Shown: piece by piece, positions 24,705 to 37,264 of the stretch
Numbering within the stretch: the stretch's first letter is position 1
Layout of the letters: each line of letters begins with the position of its first letter
Assembly (NCBI RefSeq): GCF_019097595.1
Contig: NC_080712.1
Coordinates: 22,798,646 to 22,862,645 of the forward strand
Direction of reading: 5' to 3'
Length of the DNA: 64,000 nt
DNA from: Hemibagrus wyckioides
Taxonomy: Eukaryota; Chordata; Actinopteri; Siluriformes; Bagridae
Position numbers and translations under genes: made by a program
The notes under the pieces: model-generated
Databases searched by the model: none
Told to the model about the DNA's origin: nothing
The model's input: only the letters and a program-made list of their open reading frames with translations

Positions 24705-25028
24705 TAGAAATTTCACTGATGCTCATATTTATAAGCTGCTCAAAGTTCCTGGTTAAACAATTCCACTTGACTATTTATGGTTATAAATGGACATTATTTA
24801 TAATCATACTCTCTGGTGTCACCCAGATGAGGATGAGTTCCCTTTTGAGTCTGCTTCCTCTCAAGGTTTCTTCCTCTTCCTCCTATCATCTCCTTGCCAC
24901 CATTGCCTCTGGCTTACTCATTCGGGATAAATATGAATTAAAATTTTAATTTCTATTCAGAATTTTTATATTTCTGTAAAGCTGCTTTGAGTTGTCGAAA
25001 GTGCTATACAAATAAAACTGAATTGAAT
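24705..25028 (+). mobile_element. Interspersed repeat B, sense copy
   Basis: Phrases gctgctcaaagttcctggtt, ctctggtgtcacccagatga, ctctcaaggtttcttcctct and aaagctgctttgagttgtcg, then a 3' end of aataaaactgaattgaa, mark a full-length copy. It shares these with 34410-34716, and in antisense with 6335-6898 and 50868-51255. Confidence 0.75.
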
Positions 25029-26654
25029 ATGCTGTGCAAAACTGTCCGAGGTAGCAAGTCCAGAAAAAGTCCAGATTCTAGATATTGTTCTGGTTGAGGG
25101 CCCAAATAGCCTCTGGGAAAAACCTCTTCATTCTCTCTGTGAAATAAAGCATTATTTCCTTTATAGTGTTGAGATTTAGGGAAGAGAGGACTGAGAATTA
25201 GTTCTCTTTGTGCTCGAGAAATGCAAGTAAAATGGACAAGGCAAGGTTCAGCTTTCTTGACATACTTTGTGCTGTACCACTGTCATCTTCTGCTAACTCT
25301 CTCCTATTTTTTTTTTTCTCAAATAAAAGATGCATGCCATTGCAGCACTGTTGCGACCTTTCAGCCACTTTGCATCTTCTCGCTGCTGAGAGTATTACTT
25401 GCAAGCATGTCAAAACTGCAGTGTCTTTAAAAAAAAAAATGAAATGAGATGGGAATGGGGGTCAGAGTACGATATCAAAGCGCCGTCATTTCCTTCTGTA
25501 CTTGACTAGCTAAAACCCATCGCTTCAGATGTATGCTGTGATGATATTCTAATTGGGCTTCATGCTGTAATGAGTGCTAGATTTGATGTTGGACAAGTTG
25601 ATAAGAATATGAGGCTACTGAATCAGTACACTGCTAAAAGCCCTCCAGCTCAAATGGAGGTCTCTGTACTGGATGCTTACAGCTAATCCTTTTGACATGT
25701 TATACTTCATTTGTCTGACAGCGCTGCCAACGGCAGCATTTAAAGCAAGGAATTTGTCTGTGTTAGTGTGTGTGTATATATAGTGTATATTTGTGTGTGA
25801 AAGGATATGAGAAGAGAGAATAAAAATCGGTGGTGAATAAAGGTGTGTGGGTCTCATGGACAATAAATGGCCCTGCTTTCCTCTGGCTGGAGGTTTAGCC
25901 AAGCCAGAACTGTTGCTTTGTCCAGGGCTTTCACTTTGATTGGGTCTTTGTAGGGAGCACTCGCTAAGAGAGGTGGAATCTATTAAAAAAGCCTGGAAAT
26001 AAGAAATGTCTTGTTTGAGTCAGAACGCTTTTGTACACCACATTAAAGATCGTTTCATTTAATAATAAACTGAGGTCTGTTTAAGTCCTTAAAGTCTTCG
26101 CTTAGTATTCATTTATTCACATGAAATCATATCATTCAGTTCTACTGCGAAATATGCTACAATGAAACTAATAAGAAAAGTACATAGCAAGAAAGCAGTG
26201 TAAGAGCTACTGAAGGATCCTGGTAGTTTGGAAAGGGACTTAATTTGAAACCGGTGTAGGAGATTTTGATTTCTGAACTTTGATTTTGTTCAATTTTTTA
26301 TTCCTGAAATACCGATCCCAATGCTAACACTGTATGTTATTAATGCAATCAATCTGAACCCTCGCTACCATAATATATAATTATGAACTGAGTCATGAAT
26401 TATTATGAAATTGAATCTGTTTTAGTTCAAAGGTTTACAGGAAATTTCATGACATTGGTTATATATAACTCTATTTTTTCACTCGCAAATGTTTCATAAG
26501 TGTGGATGTTAACCGCTAAGTAAATAATCATTATCTATTTTCAGGCAATAAATCTAAAAATAAATGATAAAAATATAATTATTTCTAGTTCATTGGTTGG
26601 TTACTATTTGACATGGAAGCTAAGTGCAGATGTTGCAGCAGCTGTGAAAGTGGC
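25029..26654. other. Non-coding intronic stretch
   Basis: Unique, moderately AT-rich DNA with no recognised element except short A- and T-runs and a small GT/TA tract near 25765-25800. The frames at 25198-25447 on both strands and 25615-25902 (-) show no domain. Confidence 0.4.
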
Positions 26655-27206
26655 TCAGTCCGGTCATGAGTCAGTATATCGTAAGGACCTTGACTCACCA
26701 CACACTGGGACACTGATGTCCAGTGATGTTCTAATATCCACATCAGTAAGTAAAATTTATATGGCATTTGTTAGCTTAATCGCACGTTTCTGTCATTTAA
26801 CTTTAAGCAGGATCGTAGGCTAGCTAGAGGATTTTATGAAGACAGTAAAAGTTGTGAGACTCAAACAAAACTGTTAATAGAATGTCAGATCAATTTTTAG
26901 ATTGCTAACGTAATTATTCGGTTCAAAGCTACAACAATGATAACAAGCTACGTATATTTGTCGGAGTTGATTGAGAGTTTGTCCACCATTTTTTTCAGCT
27001 TCAGAAAACATGATGTTATTTCCTGTAAGGGAATATAGTGAGCACTGATGCTGTCTGTTTTTTTAGTGCATTGTAGAATTTTTAGGGAGCAACTGTTTAA
27101 GTGCACTGGAAGCATTTTGCGATTAAGAGATAGACAGCCCTTAAAATGGCGACTCCCTGATCAATGCCCTGACTACTGAACTAGATAGCAGATTGAGACG
27201 CACCCA
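26655..27206 (+). mobile_element. Non-autonomous DNA element D, copy 1 (left end decayed)
   Basis: It is similar over most of its length to 49786-50378. Shared words include acactgggacactgatg with acactgggacactaatg, acaatgataacaagctacg with acaataacaagctactt, and gactccctgatcaatgccct with gattccctgattagtgccct. The right end reads agattgagacgcaccc, matching the inverted terminus of copy 2. No coding capacity is seen. Confidence 0.8.
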
Positions 27207-27736
27207 GAGTTAGTGATGTGACCGTAGACTCAATTTTAACGCACAGATAATTGCTCCTTTTTGATTTTGTTCATATTTACAAGTCAGAAATAACCCAACA
27301 GAATTACTAACTGCTATCTATCGGCTATCACCTCCATTTTAATTCAGTTTATTTGGTGTGAACAAGGTCAGTTAGGGTCAGTATGGAGTACTAGAGGATA
27401 AATTAAACATCATTTTTGCCCCAAATGTTTTTGTCATGGTTCTCTGAAAATTGTGTACTGCTCTGGAATTTTTACTATGCTTACAGTGCAGTTCTACATA
27501 CTGAATTACTCTGATAATATGAAAGGCACTAACGACTTATCATGAACAAAAACACTTGCAAAAAGTTTAATTGAGCCCCAGATGGGTTTTTATTCACTAG
27601 ATCAGAGTCAGGGGGTGTTTTCTTTTGCTCTGTCTGTTCAGTAGTACTCATAAATAGGTGTGCAGAAGAGTTGGAAGTCAGTAGAGCGTTGACAAAAAGG
27701 CTTCTTCCAAGTCGGGGCTTATGTGCTTATGAGTGA

Positions 27737-27975
27737 CAGACGGGCTGGTTTGAGTCGTTCAAAAACTGCTGATCTCCTGGGATTTTCACACACAACAGTC
27801 TCTAGAGTTTACACAGAATGATGGGAGGGGGGGGGGACATCCGTTCAGGGACAGTTCTGTGGTTGCATTGTTGATGAGAGAGGTCAGAGAGAAACAGCCA
27901 GACTAGATTGAACTGACAGGATGGATGAAGTTACTCTTTGCAATGGTGGTGAGCAGAAAAGCATCCCAAAATACA
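27737..27975 (+). mobile_element. Tc1-like transposon fragment, sense
   Basis: The segment begins agacgggctggtttgagtcg and contains actgctgatctcctgggatt, ttcacacacaacagtctcta and ggtggtgagcagaaaagcat, all from the N-terminal DNA-binding part of the same transposase as at 21600-22678. A G-run (27826-27837) interrupts it. Both termini are absent. Confidence 0.75.
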
Positions 27976-28711
27976 AATAATGGACAGTGGATTATTTTGT
28001 CAATCATTGAGCACAAGCTCACTCTCTTCATCTGTTAAATGGCTTTCTTTCTAATGGACAAAAAGAAATCATTTCACTTACATTTTTATTGTGTTTTTTT
28101 TTTTTTAAATCTATCACATCAACTGTCATGCTATATTTGTTCTGATTCCTGTGCTTTTTTTTCCCTTTAAGGATAGAGGGACAGCAGCTCTCTACCTTCA
28201 CTGCCCATGCTGTTCTCAACACCACTGCTTTTCCCCATAATACCACTTAATTCCCTGAGAAGTGGCACACTGACGCAGTGGCCAGCCAGAGGAAGGGTGT
28301 CGTAATGCATCTGGACCCGCCATTGCCCCACAGGGATAATGGCTCTGATTGCTCCTGATTCCTCGTCTCTACAAAATACCTCATGTAAAATAAGTGACAT
28401 TTAAAAGGCATTGAGATGTGAAAAGGAGGGAAGAGCGTATGTGTGTGTGTGAGAGAGAAAGAAGGAGAGAGAGGGAAAGAGAGGGAGTGGGAGAGAGAGC
28501 AAGGGAAGTAGTAATCTTTTCACCTGAACGACGAAGAGAGACGAGTGGGGGGAAAAAAAGAAGTCCCTTCTTTGGCCGGCGGGGGAGCGACAGAAAAATG
28601 ATAAGCCCCTGTGTCGTAAGCTGACCCTCGCTGCTAAGCTTTTTAACTTCCTCCTGTCTGTTCGGTTTTTCTCTCTCCCCACAGAGAGAGCGAGCTAGAG
28701 AGAGAGAGCTC

Positions 28712-28716
<5 letters not shown>

Positions 28717-28747
<31 letters not shown>
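28717..28747 (+). repeat. (GT)n microsatellite
   Basis: About 15 GT units, directly after a GA-rich stretch and followed by gaggggggggtggtg. Confidence 0.95.
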
Positions 28748-28748
<1 letters not shown>

Positions 28749-29423
28749 AGGGGGGGGTGGTGCTGTGCTGTGGCAGTGGGTTGACATTGCTTCTGGGAAG
28801 TGCTTGAGTCGGCGTGCTGAAAATCATTTTGGGTTAGATAGAGGCCCCCTGAGCTGGCCCCGGGATATCAGCACGCTCATCTTCGTTTAGAGAGAAAAGC
28901 GCCAACGTAAAGCACAGCCTGCAGGCTCAGTGCGTGTCCAGAGTGAGAGGGAGAGAGAGATGTGGAGAGATAGATGGAGAGAAACTGCAGTGAGGGCTAA
29001 CACCAGCATATGGTTCTAGAGCACTAGGCTGGCCCTTCAGCAGGGGTTCTCAGCCTTTTTCACCATTTTAAGGACCCAGAATTCTCACAATAATTAGTAG
29101 GCCTGAAATTCTAGGGTTACTTCTTTGAATCCACGGTATGTTATGTGACTTTTCAGATTTTAAATGTACTAAAATGATCTTAAGAAACACTTATTTTTGC
29201 ATGTATAGTCATATTCAATTTTGAGACAGCCAATCAGCCTTCAAAAGCTAGAACATGGGTTCTTTTTTCATTATTTTTTAATCATTTTATGAATTCCTGT
29301 AGATGATACACACACAATAGCTGTGAGGAAATGCGCATTTCATCTTTGCTTCTCGATCAGTGCTTTGACTTGATGCACACATGGGCAACGAACCCTGCTT
29401 CGCATAACTGCTAGCAACCATGC

Positions 29424-29429
<6 letters not shown>

Positions 29430-29459
<30 letters not shown>
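29430..29459. repeat. (TA)n microsatellite
   Basis: About 15 alternating TA units directly upstream of the LINE remnant. Confidence 0.95.
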
Positions 29460-29462
<3 letters not shown>

Positions 29463-29524
29463 ACCAGTGTGGATTTAATTGTCGATTTTTCCTTTACGAC
29501 ATCAGAAGGATTTGTCCATTTCTA

Positions 29525-30146
29525 TCCACACAGCCCACTCAGGTGCTTGTTCAGTCCCTTGCCATTTTGAGACTGGACTACTGCAGCTCACACCTGGCAG
29601 GTCAACACCATTTAACCTCTGCAACTGATCCAGAATACAGCTGTGTGACTTGTGTTTAAGCTTCCGAAGTCCTCCCACACCATCCTATTGCTACACTGCC
29701 TCCACAGACGTCCTGTAGCCACCCAGATCAGATTTAAACCATTGACGCTTACCTACAAAGCCAAAAACAGACCAGTACCTACTTACTTCAAAGCATTTAT
29801 CACACTGTGCACTGACCATCCAGTACTGCTCAACTGGTCCAAGGATGGGTACACCAAGACTCTTCTCTGTTCTGGCATCTAGGTGATGGACTGAACTTCC
29901 CCTAGATATCCCAACAGCTGAGTCACTGACTGTCTTCAAACAACGTCTAAAGACTTTCCTCAAGTACTGAAATTAGCACTTAAACCCTTGATCTGCTTTC
30001 TTGCTTCATTTCCTCCCAACAGAGTTTATAGACTGATAGTATTCTTAGTCTGTGACCTAGTGAACCAATATCAGGTTGTATTCATTGATAGAGACTTGAA
30101 AGCACTTCTGTAAGGTGCACTGGATAAGGCCATCTGCCAAAAGTCA
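29525..30146 (+). mobile_element. 5'-truncated L2-type LINE: reverse transcriptase C-terminus and 3' tail
   Basis: The + strand encodes, across stops and frameshifts, VQSLAILRLDYCSSHLAG, then LHCLHRRPVATQIRFKPLTL and TYKAKNRPVPTYFKA. This is the decayed C-terminal end of a non-LTR reverse transcriptase, in which intact relatives read LDYCNSLLAGLP and LHWLPVAARIRFKTL. The element closes with cttctgtaaggtgcactgga, then taaggccatctgccaaa, the widespread L2-type tail that lets the enzyme recognise its RNA. It is truncated at the 5' side, as is normal for LINE insertions, and is dead. Confidence 0.8.
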
Positions 30147-32613
30147 TACATGTATCTTGCTCTCTATTCTGGGCCTTTTCATTCTAGCTGCATTTCAAAC
30201 AGAAATTGGAGACGGTGCTAGCTTTTCCCAACAAACTACGAGTCGAATAATGATGCAGCTTACGTTCATTCATACCTCCACAACTAGCAGTGGAAAAAGA
30301 CGGCAGCAAAAACGATGCATTTTCATGCTCAGAGTAGCTGAGAGAGTAGAATGCATATACGTGTAAATACATACAATTTTGTTGCTTTGCTGTTAGACAT
30401 ACTTCCACTCTTTTGGGAAAACTTTCCAATAGATTTTGATATGGTTCTCTCTCTCTCTCTCTCTCTCTGTGTGTATGTATGGAGGGATGTGTAAGCAGCA
30501 GCTCATGAATGTGTTTTGCTCATTTGCCTTTTGTGGCCAATTTCAAGAGACCCTTTCTGTGACTTTTTTTCTCTCTGTAGTGCTGAATTTTATTAACAGT
30601 GATTTAGATTGGTGGAGTTGGTTCCTCTTTTCTTACTAATCATTTCCCACCTTCGGTTAACCAAAACTTTACTAGCCGACTGCCAACATACAGAAATGGA
30701 AAACTACATTTTATTCATAGATTGAAATTAACTATAGCTGGATATCAAATAGCAAATATTGCCATTGTATGTTGTTTTCAAATTTTCAAGACAAACTGTA
30801 TCAATGGGGTCTGAACCGTATCAATAAATAATCACTAGAACACAGCTGTTCACAATAATAGCTGATGACCAAACCTTAACCTGTCGCATGAATGTCTGCG
30901 TCAAACAACAACATGAATATCTGAGTCCGAACAGGGAAGAGTAAGGACACATGGGTAATTTTGGTACCCTCCAAAAGTACCACTGTGGCATGTTGTCATG
31001 GTTACTGTTTAGAAGTAGCCCACCCTTGTCATAAGAGAGAGTAGACTGTTGCTGAGGAGAGTTCAGCAAATGGTCGTCTGTCCACTGGTAACACTTTATA
31101 CACACACACACACACGTGCAGTAAGTGCTCACACATTTTAACAAAATGTTATTTTGCCCAGTCTTACATGGGCAAAATGGATTTATATTGTGCTTAATTT
31201 TTCTGGTCTAAAACAAAAACATTTGAACCAGACTCTTAACCTGTAAAAACATTTCTAAATTGCCATAATATGTACAATGCAGTAGGGTTTGGTTTGCTGT
31301 GTTTTCTGACAAGACTAGAGGATAGAAATTGCGTAGAAAAACTGTTCATGTGGCAGAGCTTTCCAGTTTCCAAAAAAAAGCTTCACTCAGTCCTGTATCC
31401 TTCTCTCCATCTTTTCCCATCTCCTATTAACCCTCTCCCTCTATACTTTTCCCTTTTCATCTCTATTATTGCTCTCCCCTCTCTCTCCTTAATTGTTTAT
31501 ATACATTAACATTCTCCAAATAAAGCCTGTTCAGGTGACAGGGCTGTAATTTAGCAAGGCCCCTGCTTCGTTCCGCCTCTGAGAGGAGGGAGCAATTGCA
31601 GCGTGCAGCACGGCACCTGTAATCCGTGGTTGTCAACGACCCATCGCCATTCCTGACTATGCTAATCAATCAGCTGCACACTCATTCAGGCCTGCTTTAG
31701 CCTCATGCCCGTGCTGCTGATATATCTATTAGCCTGCCGTCAGACCCACGCCGCCCACTTAGATGAGATGCTGCATTTTTGGGCTTTTTGATAAGTAAGC
31801 TATCAGGCTGGCGGATAAATAGCAGAGCAAAGATTTTGTGGCAGCTCCCCGTGTGTGTCCATACCAATGGAGCCGTGGTCTGCTCCTCCACAGGCACCCT
31901 TAGCCAAAAGGGTTGTTTACCGAGAGAGGAGGACAGGCCTTATCTGCTTAATACAGTGTTGCAGGCTGCCACTCATGAAAAAACACACTCATGTGCATAG
32001 CTGGGCATGCTTTCCCTTCTTCTGTCATTTTGGGGGAGAAGCTTCAGGCGAGTCTTTTTGTTGTGTGTTTGAGAGACACAGAAGACAGAGTGAGAGGGAG
32101 AAAAACATGAGTTAGAGAAAATGTCCATGAGGTAAGTCTTTTGTTGGAGGCAAGGGCCACTGAGATGTCATGCTGTACTCATATGCTGTATGGTGTGTGT
32201 GTGTGTATAGTCTTTTTAGAGGTGCCTTGTGTCATCCTGGCGAGTGTGCACATTTATGGCTGTGAGTGTGTGTCCAGTAATCCTGAGTGGGAGTAAAGTA
32301 GCAGTGTGAGGGAACAGATTGGCAGTTGATCATGCTGAAATGCGCCCTTATCCGTTATTGGATCTGAAATGGAGGAGGCTTAAGAATTATCGGAGGCCAG
32401 CGTTAATGTGGAGATCATCTGGGGAAAGCTTGAGGCCGCCTGGCAGCCTACACACAAGCTTAATACAACACACTTATGTTCCTCTTGCTTTTCTTTCTCT
32501 GCATGATTCTCTTCATCTGTGTCTACCAAATCTCATTCGTCCATTCATATCTGCCTTGCTCTCTTTCTTGATTTATAAGACTGCAAAAAATAAAAGATAC
32601 AGATACCTACATG

Positions 32614-32652
<39 letters not shown>

Positions 32653-33023
32653 TTTGTATGCACGTGTGTTTGAATCATATAGTGCAGCAGCTGCTGGACT
32701 CATCCCAGCTCATGTGATTAGTGTCCAGTGCTGGTGTCAGGATTAACCAGCTGCTACACTTTACTAAAGTTCACCAGGCCAGAAGTTCAACACAGCTTAA
32801 AGCTGGAAGAAGATTATGTGTCAACTTCAACTTCAGTACACTTCTCCAACACAAAATACAGCACTGTCCCTATACTGTATACTGTAAATTATTTATCCAC
32901 TTCAAATTACAGTTAGATTAGAAAACTTAAGCTTTTTAAACATTTGGACCACATAATTCTACCTGATTTTTGATTTTGATTTCTGAATAAAATGCACTTC
33001 ATTTATGGCATACTTTGAAAAGA
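30147..33023. other. Non-coding intronic stretch
   Basis: It has small CT (30449-30469), CA (31099-31116), GT (32193-32208) and longer GT (32615-32645) arrays and one candidate conserved block at 31520-31850. Several frames of 60-130 codons (for example 32319-32717 +) lack any recognisable domain. Confidence 0.4.
31520..31850. promoter_or_regulatory. Candidate conserved non-coding element
   Basis: A repeat-free, CpG-containing block with tatgctaatcaatcagctgc (octamer and PBX-like words plus a CAGCTG E-box), gatatatctattagcctgcc and cagggctgtaatttagcaag. It resembles developmental enhancer DNA. No coding signature is present, although short frames occur on both strands. Confidence 0.33.
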
Positions 33024-33299
33024 TGGGGGCACAGTAGCCTATTGGTCACCTATTGATTACCACGTTTATCTCATAACTCAGGGCTTGAGGGTTCGAGTCT
33101 TGCCTCCACCCTTTGTGCATGTTGTCCCTGTGTTTTAAGGCTTTCATCTAGGTACTCCAGTTTTCTTCTCAGTCCAAACACGTGTTGTATCCTGGTGCAT
33201 GTGACTGTGAGCGCACTTTGTGTCCTGCGTTCCCTGAAATTGACTCCAGGCTTCCTGTGACCCTGTGTAGGATAAAGGATACAGAAAATGGACGGATGT
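33024..33299 (+). mobile_element. tRNA-headed SINE, near full length
   Basis: This copy keeps both promoter boxes: gggggcacagtagcctattg at the head and gagggttcgagtcttgcctc as the B box. It continues through ggtactccagttttcttctc to the tail gataaaggatacagaaaatggacgg without interruption. It is the best copy in the window for seeing the tRNA-derived head. Confidence 0.8.
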
Positions 33300-34170
33300 T
33301 AATATAAAGTTGTATCTACCTTAATGGAGATCACTACTTTCTTTCCAGTATATATATATAACCTTGGGAAAAAATACAGCATATTTGATGAGTTGATTAG
33401 ATTAATGAGATGTGTAGCATTATGAAATGATGGTGGCATTAATATTCAAGTGGCTTTGCATACTGAAGGCTAAAGTCATATACAGTCAATAACGTAATAT
33501 ACTATACAAATGTATCAACATGAACATGGACTAGATCAGAATATATTCTCTACATTTACCAGTGTTTTACAAGGGATAAGTATTGATGCGATGAGATTAA
33601 AGGTTAAAGGATAAAGCACATCTTCCATTTTGTCTGTGGTTTTACTGACCAGCTTTAGTTACAAGCTCATATGTGTAACTTTAATGTGTGTCTGTTGTGT
33701 TTTTTTCCCTCAGAATTGGTACACAGTGGAGTAGATAGCTCTTCCAAGAGATAGAAGGATGCACTGATGGATAAAATGGGATAAAAGAGGTGTAGAGTGG
33801 AATAGAGAGATAGAGGAAGGAGGGTGAGACAGCTCTATTTCTCATCTGGTAATTGAAGGTGAGAAGTGATTGCATTATCCATAAGAAGGAGAGTTAAGCT
33901 GCGATCACCTCATGAGCTCCTCATTTCCTCAAGTGCGTCCCAACCCCTTGCCCCAGCAACACACACACACACACAAACAAGCTGACACATTTTTAGCCTT
34001 GCATTGGACTTGAATATTTAGTCAGTATTGACATTTATCACTTAGTACACAGTGAGATATAATAAAAAATAAAATAATTTTTTTCCTGGACATTATTTGT
34101 GCATGACACACACAGTGGTGGCATAAGATAAATAATATACAATATTAAATAATAAACTGTACGTAATGAA

Positions 34171-34376
34171 GAGGGGCAGTGGCTTAGTGGTAGGATTTTT
34201 GACTCGGACGTCTGGTCATTCCTGACCTGTGTGTGTGTGTGTGTGATTGTGCCATGCCATGAGTTGGTTCCCTGTCCAGGGTGTCCACTGCTTTGTGCCC
34301 CGAGTCTCCACATATACACTGGTACAGTCTTCTCGCAGCCCTGAGTATGATGAGCGGTACAGAAAATGGCAGGGAT
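34171..34376 (+). mobile_element. tRNA-headed SINE with internal deletion
   Basis: The head gaggggcagtggcttagtgg is followed by a (GT)n run, then catgagttggttccctgtcc, agggtgtccactgctttgtg and the tail gatgagcggtacagaaaatgg. The middle third is missing. It is followed at once by a sense copy of repeat B. Confidence 0.75.
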
Positions 34377-34409
34377 AGCAATAATAGGAGTGGTTGAGTA
34401 CACATTGGT

Positions 34410-34716
34410 GTGGAGACATTCAGAAATGATGCTGATGTTCATACTTATAAGTTGTTCAAAAGCTCCTAGTTACACAATTGCACTTGACTATATAGTGCAC
34501 AGTTATAGAAAGGACTTATTTTCATAATCGCATTGTCTGGTGTCATCCAGATGAAGATGAGATCCCTTTTGAGTCTAGGTCTTCTCAAGGTTTCTTCCTC
34601 ATATCATCTCTGGGAGTTTTTTTAAACATTATGATGTTTATTTAAAATTTTATAAAGCTGCTTTGTGTCAATATCTGTTGTTAAAAGGGCTATACAGATA
34701 AAAATTGAATTGATTG
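34410..34716 (+). mobile_element. Interspersed repeat B, sense copy
   Basis: It carries gtctggtgtcatccagatga, tctcaaggtttcttcctcat, ataaagctgctttgtgtcaa and a 3' end of gataaaaattgaattgatt. About 35 bp separate it from the SINE upstream. Confidence 0.75.
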
Positions 34717-36153
34717 TAGGGTAGGGCAGTAAGAGCATAAATATTACAAGAAAAAGCATTTAATGTAGCAACATTTAAAAAACATTTAACGTTACAGTAA
34801 TGACTTAACAATACTGACTATGTGCACAGCAGCAACTTGAAATGAAATGACTACTATTGCTGTAACTCGGTGTCATCTGCTTAGTGCTTTAAATAACCGT
34901 AAATGTGTTTGTTGTTAGAATGAACCACAAAATGGGAGGCGGAAATAGTGGAAAACATTGGGGGGGGAAAAGCAGAGCTAATGTGCTAACTGCTCAGATA
35001 TTATTGTATTTGTACCTGCCTGTGGTATTTTCTAAGTAAGCTGGTATAAATTCCCCAAATATAGACCTTCTGTTGTATATAATACTGTAATATATAAGAT
35101 ATATTCATCTGATTACACTTAAACACCTTCATGAAAGTTAAAAACCCCCAGTGGATCCCAATCCCTGACTCCTCTTATCCCAACATCAATTACAATGCCC
35201 TGTGGAAAAAAAAAGAAAGTAAAAAAAGCAAATAGTGCACAACTTATTTATATCTAAATTTGTATCTATTTAGGAAACATTATCTATTTATTCAGAATAA
35301 TGTATACCTATCTTTGGTTACAATTCTTGCATTTACTGTAAAAAAAAAAATTGTAATTTTCTAATTTGGCATCTAAAAAAGAAGGTGCCTCTTGTGTATT
35401 CTCTCTACGGTTTTGAAGACCCACAGCGCTGAAGCCATTGCCATTTCCAAACAAAACAGCACCAAATATTAACAATGAAATACTTTCTCTTTTATACCTC
35501 TTAGTTGCTAAGACTATAAGTTTTGTGACCTCTAAGTGTCACAAATGTGTTTTTCTTCTCCTTGTTAATACTTTTTTTTTTAACCTGATAAACCTTGCAG
35601 CGGCCTCTCAATATGTCATATAGCTGATCAGGCAGGAGGAATATGTGGAGAATAGCAAGCAGAGGCTGCCTGTTTAATGGCAGAGGCATATGTTGACGTT
35701 TTATCAATAGGCATTATTAAATCGTGCTTGGGTGAGTTAATCTCAGGTTGATGCTGCAGAGAGGTTGAGAGAGACAGGCGTTAACAGGCCTCTGTGAAAG
35801 GCAGGTCATAAGCTGCTTATTATATCGACTCTCTCCCTCTAACGCACTCTCTCTCTTATACACACACACACACACACACAAATATCCCCACATGGAGCCT
35901 CTGTTTCTGTCTTACACTCACATAGGTGTTATCAACACAAACACACAAGTTTTAGGTTTGTGTATAGATGCATGCTGAAAACATAGTACACAATATAGTG
36001 TGGGTATTGTGTGTGTGTGTGTGTTAAACTCTCTGACTCTGATATGTCTATAGAGAAGTGGATAAACTTGAGAATGTCCCAAAACACACAGCAGCTGACT
36101 GGTGCCATAGCTTATTGAAATGAGCATTTATCTCTTCTACTGCCAGAAATTGT

Positions 36154-36205
<52 letters not shown>

Positions 36206-37203
36206 CAATAGCAGTGTTATGGCTGTTGTCAGAGCTAGCAGAAGAAGCAGAGGCTGACAATGGGTGATAAGACCACCAACCTGCTCCTTCTGATTATCGC
36301 CCGCTGGACCCCCCATTCTGCCTGTGTGCAGCTTGCACAGCTCTAAGTAGCCAGAATGTGTGTGTGTGTGTGTATGTGTGTGTGTTTAAGAAGGGCAGAG
36401 AAAGAAAAAGACAGCTAGACAGACAGGGTGCTGTGTAGCTGGATTGCAGGTGTGCAGTTTCTGTAGAACAGAGATGTTTAACAGTGGAGCAATCGAGCAC
36501 TTCTGGTCTTTCAGGCACTGTTATGCTTTGTCCTCCAGTCAAGTCTGATAAGCCACCTTGTGACTAAACAAAATGAAAGTATGGAATAATTTGCACTTTT
36601 TTTCATCACAGTCCTCTTCAAAAAGTTTGCAGAAGTCATCATGTTAGGTCTATTAGACAGATTCTAGCTCTGGTTCATCCGTTGCTCTGCAGTTTTCCAC
36701 GCCACCTCTACCTCACCCATTATAAGGAACCGTCCACCAATCAGACCACCACTGATCAGATGGTGAAATGTCCAGTAGGTGTAAGCTTTGTGTATAAAGT
36801 ATAGCAGGTAGAGTAAACATACACCGGGGTGTTTTTCATAGCCAATATTTTGTTCTACATTTCCATGTACCATGATACAAGTTATTAAGATATACACATC
36901 AGGAATCATGTGTGCTGTATATCATCTTATAGGTCTCTCAGTATAATTATAAAAAATCAAACAGCATTGAAATGTAAAATCATTACTGTTCAGCAGACGC
37001 ATCAGTGCAGCATGGGATTGTCACTCTGGATGTGAAGGACTTTCTGGAAATACACGCCTTTTGCACATTTACTGAAATGAGTTTGCGTTCCATTTGTGTT
37101 GAGCTGCTTGTGGTCTGGTTGTATCAGAGCAGATCATCCTTGTCCTTTGCCACTCAGTCTCTTATCTGTATCTTTTTCTCTTCTTCTCTTTTCTCTCTCT
37201 CAG
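34717..37203. other. Non-coding intron sequence before exon A
   Basis: Unique AT-rich DNA with CA (35859-35880), GT (36009-36024), compound GT/GA (36150-36205) and GT (36357-36386) arrays, and an A-run of 10 bases at 35341-35350. The last 60 bases before exon A are pyrimidine-rich. An in-frame ATG at 37005 reads through the acceptor but has no promoter or splice support. Confidence 0.4.
36150..36205 (+). repeat. Compound (GT)n(GA)n microsatellite
   Basis: About 14 GT units pass directly into about 13 GA units. A similar GT-to-GA switch occurs at 37530-37566. Confidence 0.95.
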
Positions 37204-37264
37204 GTGTTTGGCCCTCTGAAGAGGTGATGGCCTACTACTGTCTGAAGAATCGTCATATGTTTAC
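37204..37264 (+). CDS. camkmt: camkmt exon A (VWPSEEV...NRHMF)
   Basis: The exon follows a pyrimidine-rich acceptor ending in ctctctctcag and stops at the donor AC|GTGAGT. It encodes [19 protein letters not shown], against VWPSEEVLAYYCLKHNNIF in human. It enters with two bases of a codon begun upstream (human Cys) and leaves with two bases (AC) that join G of the next exon to make Thr. The segment lies just before the SAM-binding glycine motif. Confidence 0.96.

Larger units (their letters stand above)
27976..29524. other. Non-coding intronic stretch, purine/pyrimidine-rich in the middle
   Basis: 28438-28760 is strongly purine-rich on + (GA arrays, aaggagagagagggaaagag) and ends in a (GT)n array at 28717-28747. 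28810-28930 is unique with CpG words. A (TA)n array lies at 29430-29459. The 148-codon antisense frame over 28381-28827 is a low-complexity artefact. Confidence 0.4.

Noticed and set aside
28381..28827. 148-codon antisense frame
   Set aside because: It is composed largely of Ser/Leu and Thr/His runs translated from GA and GT arrays, so it is a low-complexity artefact.
37005..37264. Intronic ATG at 37005 in frame with camkmt exon A, a possible alternative start
   Set aside because: The intervening translation has no family resemblance, and a strong acceptor lies directly before exon A. No promoter feature is visible.
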